Shown here piece after piece: positions 25,401-36,140 of a stretch of DNA of 64,000 nt. Source of the DNA: Rotaria sp. Silwood1 (taxonomy: Eukaryota > Rotifera > Eurotatoria > Philodinida > Philodinidae); the NCBI GenBank assembly GCA_905250075.1, contig CAJNOP010000038.1, forward strand, positions 832,252 to 896,251. Direction: 5' to 3'. The position numbers were made by a program, and so were the translations under genes. Each line of letters starts with the position of its first letter. Positions within the stretch are counted from its first letter, which is position 1. Below the pieces are notes generated by a model that was given only the letters and a program-made list of their open reading frames with translations, had not been told where the DNA came from and did no database searches.

Positions 25401-26592
25401 TTTCTATTTTATGGACTATTTTCTAAAAGACGATATTTAATGAACGATACAATAGTTATATAACGAAACAATTAAACCAGCTCTTCTACGTGATCCACAG
25501 AAATAAAACAGACAGAACGAGCACGATCGTCTGACATCGTCAGAGATCTTTTTCAACCATTGTATTATAGATATTCTGCCCATAGAATATAGACTTTTGG
25601 CGAGTGTAGTATCCGTAAAAAAAAACAACAAAAACGCACACCCTATTCAATTAACCATAAAACACTCGAATAAAACTTGTGAGATGCGCTACTGTATTGA
25701 ATGTTTTATTTTGAATATGAATCTCAATTTAGTCCGTATTTTTCAAGGAACCTATCCACGAGAGGAAGCCAAACTATATTGTGACAGATGTGCAAAAACG
25801 AGAGCTCAGTTTTTCGGTTCTATATATGTTGACTCTAGAACATTCTAAAGAAAAGCCATTGCTACCCTTAGAGTTAGAATTGAAAGGACTACATTTCTAT
25901 ACTATTGATATGCTGAGTATGTGAGTGTACGTGTCATGGTTTTCTTTCCACTCACAATTTTTTAATGACTAGCAATGAATATGTTACTTCCCCCTCTTTA
26001 ACAATCATAGGTTTTAGTCAGCTTCTATAGAAGATTCGGATTATCTATTCTCTTGTATCTCTAGTGGAGATTTCTTTAAAATACACTGTTTCATTTTCTA
26101 CTGCAAGTATGGTGATCTTGCCTGACTAGTTGAATAATGAAATAATTTTGCGTGATAGGTCCATTCTTTTGGAACGATAACTAACATTCATTTCCAAAAA
26201 GAAAAATTGTTTATTTTTTGAATAATTTTTGACGCAAAACTAGATAGAGAGCTATAGTTGTCACTGTTTGAAAGAAGAGATGAAATTACATCGGATCGCA
26301 TATACCAAATTTTTCTGATAAGCTTTTCTCGGTGTTCACCATCACGTTCGTTAAAACAAGATATTGTTTAATGTAAAAGTTTTACGAATTCAATATTCAG
26401 TAGTGCACTAGAATCATGAATTGAAGATCTCTAAATTACGCAAGTCCGTTCAAAAAAAAAATTACACTGTTTCTTTTTTGACATAGATATTAGTTTCAAG
26501 AATATTTTCTCAGTTTTTAGTGACACTGAATGATAGTCAGTTTTTTGTTGGATCTATTATTTTAAATTTTTTAAAAATCTAACTTATTTCAG
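22494..26592. other. Long intergenic region, no convincing gene
   Basis: About 4.1 kb. Open frames of 60-100 codons occur on both strands but show no family features. One at 25136-25426 encodes a strongly hydrophobic stretch with little else; it may be chance in T-rich DNA. Confidence 0.45.
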
Positions 26593-26986
26593 TTCGAAAA
26601 AAGTTCAATTAACTTCGAGTTGTCACATTGTTAAAGCGCTTGAAATAATAAGCAACTTACGCTTTTGTGGAGTTTCTAAATCATTTTTCATGCTTATTAT
26701 TCAAACTGCAATAGCTACAACTGCCATCTCCGACTCGATCTCATCATTGGGTATCGAGGCTTTACTTGAATCAACTGGTATCAATTTATTATCCAAACAT
26801 CAGCTAAAAGGAACACGAACAAGTTTGAGTCCAACGATCTACTTTTACAATGGTTGTTTTACTCCGATTCATGTAGGTCATCTGAATATTTTGCAAGGAG
26901 CTCAAAGATATATTGATGGCCTCGGCATACATAAACTGTTATGTGCACATGCTTTTCCCAACGTATTAAAGTCACCCAGCAAGTAG
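26593..26986 (+). pseudogene. Nucleotidyltransferase-like fragment
   Basis: After a TTTCAG acceptor-like site the frame is open to a TAG ending at 26986 (about 130 codons). It contains YFYNGCFTPIHVGHLNIL, which fits the N-terminal strand plus (H/T)xGH motif of the cytidylyl/nicotinamide-nucleotide adenylyltransferase fold, where the HxGH-type site binds the nucleotide triphosphate. The segment upstream of that motif is open but unfamiliar. Downstream of the stop all frames degrade. The rest of the catalytic domain, including the ISSTxxR-type motif, is not visible. I read this as the remnant of a larger gene, perhaps linked to the kinase-like piece 0.6-1.1 kb downstream; an active gene with unseen exons is not excluded. 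Confidence 0.45.
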
Positions 26987-27540
26987 TTGAACCACGAGGG
27001 TAATTTTTGGCATCGGACAACGGCTTGCCACGATTCATCTCATAGTAAAAATCTTGATTAGGTAATAATCGATTCGTTCAAAACTTCCCAACCACGTTCA
27101 ATTTATTTCTATATTACAATGTAACACTTTGTCCTTTCATCTTCTGTTATTCGAAAGTACTCACGTAGTCATTCTGTAACACGCAAGGTAGTTCAATCAT
27201 ATACTTAAGTGGAAAACATCAGTGCATACATTTTACAACAGCACTTCTGAAATACAAACTCAAATACGTTGTCATCCGTAAAAACATCGCTTTTCGTACT
27301 TCCTCGTCAAATTGTTGAGCTCCCCCTGGGAATTCTCTCTCTGCTGCTTATCTCATGATTGAATGATTCGATAAAAGTCATTTTATTCAAATCGAAACAA
27401 ATCGGTATCGATAAAGCCTAGGTTGTCCACCCTACAGCCTTTATAAAATTGAGTACTCACCTGTTAGTCTCGAAAGTTCATCACAGTCTATGGTTTTAAA
27501 ATTATCCACCGCTATTTGAAATAGTGAAACAGCAATGGTT

Positions 27541-28052
27541 GAAGATGATTTTTGTTTTAAACTTGCTCTACGCATCTCTCAAATCGACATTCTACGTTGG
27601 TACTATGCTGCTCAATATTTTCACACTTCTGCTAAGACTGGATTGCTACTGAAACACTTTTCTTAGAACTAAAGACCATTATGTGAACAGAGAAAGATCG
27701 AAGATTCGATTTTGTTTTCATTGTTGATTACAATAGTATCGCTACACGCAGAGCTTTTTGAACATTCAATTCTGAAGAAGGTAGAATTTGCGTGGTTGAC
27801 ATCATTGAATTCAAAAGTCCCTAAATGTATACCACATACTGGAAAAGAATGACCGATAAAAGTCACACGCACTTTCTGCAGCCCAAAGTGTCACACTCAG
27901 CTTATCACTATGCAGTAATACTATCCATACGCCTTCTGCATCTCTTTCAGACGCTCAGCGATGACGATTTCACTGTATGCTATGGAGATTTATGGGCCTC
28001 CAATGTACTTGTACAACTTGAAGGATCAGTTCAATTTGTACGTGTGGACTAG
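27541..28052 (+). pseudogene. Phosphotransferase (APH/CHK-like) remnant
   Basis: Two coding-looking pieces lie on the plus strand. The first, 27541-27666, reads FCFKLALRISQIDILRWYYA and onward and stops at TAG. The second ends at 28052 and contains VCYGDLWASNVLV followed by SVQFVRVD and a TAG. The pattern xGDLWxxNxL then (F/R)VDWQ is the Brenner motif and DFG-like site of aminoglycoside/choline-kinase-like phosphotransferases. Here the His of HGD is Tyr, and the stop falls exactly where the Trp of DWQ is expected (the next codons read QVLK). Stops and frame breaks between the pieces indicate decay. The order nucleotidyltransferase then kinase suggests one former gene, but this is inference. 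Confidence 0.4.
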
Positions 28053-30507
28053 CAAGTCTTGAAGATAAAAACCCACAGGGAGAATACTATCCATCAGAAC
28101 ACATACAAGATAACGCGAAATAAGGGACGTGTGAATGTGTGAATGGGGATATGAGTGTAATCTACTCTATATCCACATAGAGTCAGAGATGTTCGTAAAA
28201 CGGAGTTGCATTGGTTTATTCTCGCGTAGTCTTGGAAAATGTTGGTTTATTTAGCAGAAGTCAACGATTTTCTTTCATGTTTGCTTACTAATATTTGCAG
28301 GAATGATTGGTTCTTTATTAAAACAACCCAAAACGACGTCCTCAACCATCGAGTACGTTCCTAAATCTTCGTGATGTCACGGTTTCTAAAACTCAAGTTA
28401 TCATCTTAGCTAATATACGCTTCCTTAGACACAGGCTATTGTTCTTACGAAAAATTCGAAGATACATTATTTAATAAAACAGTCAGTAGGTTTATTGAGT
28501 ATATACACATGTGAGAGGTTTTGTTCCAATATAACTTACACAGAAAGTATTTTCATTTGGGATATATTGACAAGTTATATTAAACGAAAGTTACCATCGA
28601 AAAGTCTGGAAATAATTGAAAAATCATTTAACATTCATGAAAACTCATTTCTTATTGTAGAAATTTTCTAAGATCTATCTGTACTGTAGATGTAGCATGT
28701 AGCTGCGTTATTTCTATTACATACATTGTACATTTCAGGACCAAAAAGTTCTCTAGCGTTTCAATAGTAAAACAAGTCGAAAAAGAACAAAACTATTTGT
28801 TCTATTAAACATTCGCTCTGAATAAAATAATTACAAAATTTTGTCTCGTTGGCTTTGTCGAAAGGAAAACTCTTTCTTTTAATTACAACTAACAGCGAGA
28901 GAAGTAAACAACACTGTTGATATCTTGCTATTCGAAACATGAGTAGCTTTCTTTTTGAATCGGATCAAAATAGACAATCATGTTCATGCTAAGCTTATGG
29001 AAGCATTGAAAAGAATTATTACTGCACCAATTGCGCTTGCACAACCATCATTATTATCATGAAATTAAGACTTTTTTTCTGAGATTAGAACCCCACATTT
29101 ATATCTCACATTAGCCTCAGATACAGTGTCGCTTGGTGCGTTTTTAATATGGTAAATATTGTGATTCAGGCACTTGGTAAGGTGTTGTTTTATGTAAAAA
29201 GTCTGCTCTGTGTGCGATGCAAGCACGTATCATAATAGGCATTTTTAATATTTGCATTGCAACCAAAACATTTTCTCGCGAGTCGTCGTTGTGAAGAAAG
29301 AAAAAGAGAAAAAGGTACGCCAACAGAAGAAGAACAGAAAAAGCCATTTACCGTGGGTTTGATTCTTTTCTTTGATATTAAATCATTCTCGACGAACACA
29401 TGCATCTATCGGTTTGATGACAACTATTCTTTATAAATAAAGTGTACGCGACCGAGTAAAAAATACTAATATAAAATCATTACCGTTGATTCGAATGTTT
29501 GTCAACAATTTTTTCTATTTTTCAAATGGCAATTTCTTTATATGTCCATGAAATCAAAGTCGAACCGCCAACAATAAGAATAGTGACTATATACAAGTTT
29601 TAGATGTGAGTACGTATAGTATTTCGAAACACATTTCAATTAACGTAGTGATAGTGCCAATTCATCATTTTCGGTTTATGATTGGCAGTCATTTACCAAG
29701 CAACGTGATGGTATAAAAATGGAAAAAGATGTCACTCAACACATTCGACGAGTCTCGAACATTATTCAGAAATCACACAAGCGACTTGTGGCAATTCGTG
29801 AAAGTCAAAAGAAACCTTACACACTTCATTATATACTATTCGTACATTCATCGACAGTCTACAACGTATCTTATTTCAACGTGCACTATAGAGTCCATTT
29901 TCCAAAAGTTTCAGATCTTGTGATAGATATTCGGTGGATTTCGGTTAGGTTTGTCGTTATTGCATTCAATCTCGTAGCATCGATTTTCGGTTCCATAGAA
30001 AACATAAGCAAGACGCTCAGATTGTGCTGAGAGCATGATTTTGTTAGAAGTGGTAAGTTATTTTTCACAAGTAGTAATTTTAGCTTACATGCAATATCTT
30101 GCATACATATTCAACGTCATTGTTTAAGAACTGTTTTCGTAAGGTTCGATCATTTTTTTGTTTGAACATTGAATGATCCTTCGAGCTGAATGAATTCTTT
30201 TTTATTTTATCGTTTTATTGTTTTCTCTTTTTTTTAATGAAGTAGTTGCTGCATGATACATCCAATATAGTGTGCCATTGCACAATGAGATTATTTGTTT
30301 TCCTTGGTTATTCATATCTTTTCATGACAAGTCCACCTCTTTTTAGTTTTTCAAAATACTTTGTATTGAAAAATATTAAATAGTAATGTAAAGGAAATGA
30401 GAATGTACAAAAGGCAGAAAAAAAGGACGAATGACAAAGTCGTTCGTTTGTTCTTACATAACTCTTTATAATGACTCATCTATGCTTGTTAACAAATTTC
30501 AGATAGG
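28053..30507. other. Intergenic, no gene seen
   Basis: About 2.5 kb with overlapping short open frames on both strands at 29.1-30.1 kb and no recognisable family. It ends with AAATTTCAG, six bases before the ATG at 30508, a possible cis- or trans-splice acceptor. Confidence 0.45.
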
Positions 30508-33341
30508 ATGGGTTCGCAAGTCGCCTCTCAACAAAAGCGAGCGTTGGTTATCGGTATTAATGATTACTTCTCCAATCCATTAAGTTACTGCATCACAGAT
30601 GCTCAAGCTTTCAACAGCGCTCTCGAAAGTATCGGATTCGATGTGAAACTAGGAACTAACTTTAACCTCAAAGAATTTCGTAAGACTTTCAAAGATTTTC
30701 TCAATGGAATTCGATCTAATGATTTAGTCTTATTCTATTTCGCTGGCCATGCTAAAACATATGCGTACGAGAATTATTTGTTACTGTCGGACTCCGCTGA
30801 TGTTCAACGTAAAAGTGAAAGTAAATACATGACGGACAACGCCATCCCAATAGAATACATCATAAAACAATTAGCTGACAAAAAATGTGGTGCTACAATA
30901 TTCATATTTGATTGCTGCAGGAAGTACATAAGCCCTATAGAAGCTAATGCTCAGCAAAGTTTATTGTCGATGAAAGCCCCATCGCAAACATTAATAATGT
31001 ATTCAAATAGTAAGGGCAAAGTAACACATGGTGAAACGGGAAATGGCGAAAACGGCTACTTGATGGAAAATTTGTTAAAACACATTACAAAGCCCAATAT
31101 TGAAATTACAGATGTGTTAAAAAATATTGATAGTGATATCTGCCGTCAAACCAACGGTTTGAAACGAGTATATCACAACAGTAGTCTCCAGAACAACAAA
31201 ATCTTCTTGGTGACAACTAATGATCACGGTAAGAACTTGTCATTTTTATTTCTGCTCCATGTGAATTCAAACATAGCTTTGAGTTAGCGCTGCCTACTGG
31301 TAGGTTGAAAAAATAAAGGTTCGGTCAGTCCTATGGGCCGTTATTCATAGTCTTGAATCAACAATTCTATAACTAGAATGGCCATAGTTTAGCTCAAAAT
31401 TAGGCTTGTGTCATTTCTTAGTGACGGTGTTTGACTCGAACAATGGTATTTTTGTCGAGTCTCAAAGATAGTATTGATCTGTCATTCTGAAAACACTCGC
31501 GCTGAAAATTGATGTTGTTCTTTTTCTTTTTATTGAATACAACAAGAAAATTTTTGGAAAGTCAAAAAGTTGCTCCTGATAAGCGTTTTTGCCAGACAAG
31601 AGCGAATCATATCTCATCTCATTTTCTCTCGCCAAAAAACAAATAAAAACAAATTTATGTAATTTTACTAGGTTCAGTAGGTAAGTCTGCGGGTGAACCG
31701 CAGTCGACTAATACACCAAGAGACCATACAGTATCTGATCAGATTCAAGGAAAAGAACAATTTCAACACCGACACAAAGAGTTTGACCGATCGGCTAGCA
31801 TAGATGTCGTCGAGAAGGATACATCAGATCAGCCCTTCGTGCATCGTAAACAGAAACTGGCAGCTTCTGTAAGTCTAGGTAATCCAATGGATGTGTCCCG
31901 AGACGGAGAACCTACCTCTGGAGGAATGAGCAGAGCTACTGGATCTGTCAAGCTACAAGAAAAGGATAATATCGTAGCATCAAGATCACGAGGAGAGCAT
32001 TCAAGTGGTCCAGAAGCTTCATTGCGTTCATCTAATACAAGCAATCTACCAGCTCAAATAAGAACACCGAATTTATATCTAAGTGAAATTTTTGGCGTTA
32101 ACGAAACGATTAAAGAAGAGTTACGACTTTTATTGGAATATCTAAGGCGTCGACTGCCACCCATGGACAAACAAGGGCCGATGAGTGGCAAATGCATTCG
32201 TGAGACTAACCAGATGGTAGATTTTCTTAAGAGAAATTTTGGTTTCTATAATAATGGCAAATACATTGTATCTGGTGTACGAGAATTTGAACTGCTTAAA
32301 CCTCTCTTAAAGATGGATTCCAACACAAGAATTTATTTTCCTCGTGAGGGTAGTGATTCATTTACCATGACTATATCGGAAATCAGGAGGTGGCAAAATT
32401 CCTTTGCAGTCTATGCTGATCAAACTACCTCAGGGATGGACAAAGACTTTCTTTATCGAGCTCTCCAGGGAAAAAGTAAAGATGGCGAAGAAGCTTTTCG
32501 CATGAAATTTGTTGTGCGAATTTCTGACTGTCCTATCTTGATGAAATTCGATGCGAAGATATTACCTCGTTCACTCGAAGAGCACTGGCCTAATTGCATC
32601 AAACTCGTTTCGGTGACAGGCGTCGACTTTGCTGGACGAGAACACGATGTCAACGATATCACAGCCTATATCACCAATTGGAGAAATGTTTTCGAGCTTG
32701 ATCGCATCACAGGTAAGCCAGCAGTGTTTCATGGGAGGGACTTTTATCCAGTGAAGCCTCAGCCACCTGTCGTGCTTGACGAAAAACGTTTGCTCAACGA
32801 TCTTATTCGTATGGTGCGACTACGATTACGAGCATGCGATAAGGAAGGAGTACAAATCGTAGTCGAGACAGGTATTGGTCTTGGTGTTTTCGCTGGCAAA
32901 CACATTGGCATTGATGCCAAAGTACGGAATTTGTCTGCATATGCTGTTCGGCATGTACTCCAAAATGAACCAACCATGTTCAAAAATATCCGCGCTATTG
33001 TGTTTGCTTTACCGATCTTCTCCAAAAGTATTGACGGCCGTCAGCTTCCTGACACTTATCATGATTTTGCCAACGAATTTCACACGAGTCAATACAGTGG
33101 ACCTATACCTGTGCTTATCGCTGATCAGGATATGCATGAATTGACGGTAGCCATTGCTCTTCAGGGCTTTCGTGTTTCTCAACTCAATCCAGCTGATTCA
33201 CATGGTGTGTTTGGCGAATATTGGCAAAATTATGGACCAGCAGTCGAAGAAAAACTTGCTCTGACGACACTCGGTCTGCTCGTTCAACATCATCTTATTA
33301 ATCCTTCAGTTCTAGATACGAGTAAATATAACATCATATGA
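30508..33341 (+). CDS. Caspase-like (C14) protein with large C-terminal domain
   Basis: Two exons, 30508-31228 and 31672-33341, joined in phase 1 (GTAAGA donor, TTTTACTAG acceptor), giving about 796 residues. Residues about 10-235 form a peptidase C14 domain: RALVIGINDY at the start, catalytic His in FYFAGHAK (His81), catalytic Cys in IFIFDCCRKY (Cys136/137). The fold is that of caspases and metacaspases, with no obvious prodomain. Residues about 240-375 are a low-complexity Ser/Gly/charged linker. Residues about 375-796 are a single large region that I do not recognise with certainty. It contains VVETGIGLGVFAGKHIG (about 639-655) followed by IRAIVFALP, which recalls the glycine loop and following strand of PARG/DUF2263-type macrodomains. 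That likeness is weak and is inference. Base composition is noticeably richer in G+C than the flanks and neighbouring genes. Confidence 0.78.
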
Positions 33342-36140
33342 TCTTAAATATTTTCAAATGGCCAATGCTAATCTCTCGAACAATCATATTTTTTTTATCA
33401 CAAGCAAACGAGTTCTCAATGAAACATAAGAACAACGCACTACTGCCACAAACATTCTTATTGAAGAGCAACATCCTTCTTTGACATATGGGCTCCAATT
33501 TCAGGATTTTTAGGAGCGTGGTCGTAGAGGCTAGTTTAATAAAAATGATACACTGCAGTTTTCCTCTTGAAATTGATGCTTGTCCGTTTTATAAGGAGCA
33601 TTTGAAACTTGTTTTCGATTGGTACTCTTCAAATGTTGCACACGTACTCAACTGAAAATTCATAATTATTATAGTCGAATTGTACGTTGTTCATATTTGA
33701 TTATATCTTAATTAAGCAGATTTCCACTATCGATCCTACTTTGTCGAGTTATTCGCTTGTAATATTGCCACCATATTTGCTGTGAGTGTAAGAATGTAAA
33801 CGTGGGAATCAGTGAGAATGGAAATGGATGTATGAACGTAAGCATGGAAGCCCGAGGTTGATCCACATCCACATCCTTTGTATTTTCATTGCTCAAAACA
33901 AGCTGTCATTTTTCTTCTCGTTCGTATTTCTGTGATGAGCATACTAGAATGGAACAATCGGATGTTAACAACATTTTCTTGTTGCTTAGAAATTTTTTGC
34001 ATGAATATTCTTTTTATTTTACGCAGTAGTATGTTTTGAAAAAAATACTCTACCGCGAGCGATGCAAATCCTATCTGAATGTTTTTGACATATGCTGATG
34101 CAACTTCGCCCCACTTCATTACAAACCTTTCTGTTTTTTTTGTTGAAAGTTGGAAAAAAAATGACTAATGATAATCAACAAAGTGCATCAGGCTTTGATT
34201 GTGTATTGCACTTCGTCTGTGCAAATAAAAGGAGCTCCTAAAGTGTCACTTGTGCAAATAAAGCTTCTCTTCTGCGAAAAAGAATGAAGAAAACGTGTGT
34301 AGAGCAAGTAGCTTTTGATTGGTCTCTAAAGATGATTCATGCGATGCTAAGAGCACTCGTTACCTATGCCTAAAGATAGGAAGCGAATCCAACATTTGTT
34401 TTGCTAATTTAGCCTAAAGGAGAAAATATTACGATTCAATAATGAGAACAATCATAATCTACAATGCTCATCTGATCTTGAAAAACTGCATGATTTGAAC
34501 TAACTTCAATTCAACTACTATTCAGTTTCCTTAGGTTTAAGCTAGTTTTATGAGCAATTATCTCTAAACTTACGTATGAAACGATCGATGTCATTAGTTG
34601 CCTAGTTCGAGTTCGCATACAAATGAAGCTTTAGCTGCATAAGATGACTTTGAAAACCAAGCCGGCACTTGCTTATAGTAAAGATAAAATAATTTAATTT
34701 CAACTATGTAAACAGTGATCGTGATGCTTCCGATACGTTCTTGTATATCTGAATGGAACAGCTGCCTGGGGTGTGGGTGTTCAATTTAAACCCACATCCT
34801 CCAATCGATTCTTACTGAATAATCTATTGTTAGTTGTTTATCAATTTCAATCATAGACATTGAAGATAAGCACCTTTCTCGAGATTCAAACTCGAAATCC
34901 TAATTTTTACATTTGTTTTGGGTCCCCGTATTTTATCAGGTTAAAACTGCCATTGAGTTTCAGCTCGATAAATATAATAAACTTGAAACTGATATTTATA
35001 TTGTTTCAGTTGAGACTACGCATTTTCATCATTTAATCGACTTAAATCGATTTAATATAAAAACAATCGATTAAAATTCGTTGGCAAGAAGATTAATTGA
35101 TCGTTTGAACTTTCTCTGAAAAAAGTCGATTCTAATTGATTTTTACTGAGAAAAATCAATTAGAATCAGTTTTTACTTCAAAGTTAATCGAGATTTGGTA
35201 TCGTTAATCAATTGTCGTGGTCTTTTTTTTCAAAAAAATCGATTTTCAATTGTTTTTTAGCGTCTTTTTACAGGAGTTTTCATTTCACTAAACACAATTA
35301 AAATTATATGATCTTTAATTCAATCTCTTTATCTAGTTCGGAAAAATTGTCATTAAGAAGCGAGACAAATAAAGCTGCGTATGTCCAATAATCAAGAAGT
35401 ATTCATTTTACATTGAATTCGATATACTGAGAGGCGAGATTAGAAGGCGGATTGGGACGATCTCTGCATATCGGGAAATAATTGCCGTGTTTTTAGCAGT
35501 AACGCCTTAAATATTTGTTTTTACTACGCCTACAGAGCTCCAAAACATTTTTTATGCTCATGATGCCCAATTTCCGTAAAATTACCCCTCATCTCTACTG
35601 TAGCGTCTCATATCATAAAAAATCTTTGATCTACCCCTAAATATACTGGATTGCTACTGAAACACGTAAATTATTTTCCTGAAATAAAAATATTTATATT
35701 TAGTTTAATCTCGATGTTCTTTTCTTAAAAATGATAAGAACACAGAAAGAGAATTATATATTTAATCCCATTGCTCTTGGAGATATTTTTCATTGTACTT
35801 AACATATTTTTACTCTTATATAAACTGCATAAATTTTACTAAGAACCGAACTGAACCGAAACCAAGATCAGCGGGGTTCCTGAACAGAACCATGCCCATC
35901 TTTGGTTGGAGCACAAATTATTAACTGAAATGTATTTGTTATACTATGATGTTCCTTACAGATATCGAACAAAAACCCATGTGAAAAATAGAGTGACTGA
36001 CCTGATTATAAAATAATGATTTATGTGATCTTAGGAGGCAATATGATATTTTAGATTACACAATACCGTGTATTATGTAGTCTAATATAGTTTATTTGAA
36101 AAGAAAATAAATATTACGTTTACATTGACTGTTGTAAATT
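33342..36140. other. Intergenic with hairpin-rich AT segment
   Basis: About 2.8 kb between convergent genes with no coding signal. It holds a perfect 17-bp inverted repeat (35128-35167), a cluster of ATCGATT-like words around 35.0-35.25 kb, and short GTGTGGGTGT / CCCACATCC pairs near 34.77-34.80 and 33.86 kb. Confidence 0.5.
35128..35167. repeat. Perfect 17-bp inverted repeat, 6-nt loop
   Basis: The arm at 35128-35144 (GATTCTAATTGATTTTT) is the exact reverse complement of 35151-35167, with the loop ACTGAG between. It could form a stable hairpin in DNA or RNA. It lies in non-coding DNA more than 900 bp from either neighbouring gene. Confidence 0.85.

Noticed and set aside
25136-25426. 96-codon hydrophobic open frame, possible membrane protein
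   Set aside because: The hydrophobicity follows from a T-rich stretch (Phe/Leu/Ile/Val codons). No start context, homology or flanking exons.
29719-30104. Opposed open frames of 103, 64 and 72 codons
   Set aside because: Three frames open over the same DNA with no family likeness; likely chance.
34880-34912. TCGAG-ATTCAAA-CTCGA stem-loop resembling a tRNA T-arm
   Set aside because: The stem is perfect but no other tRNA arms fit at the right spacing.
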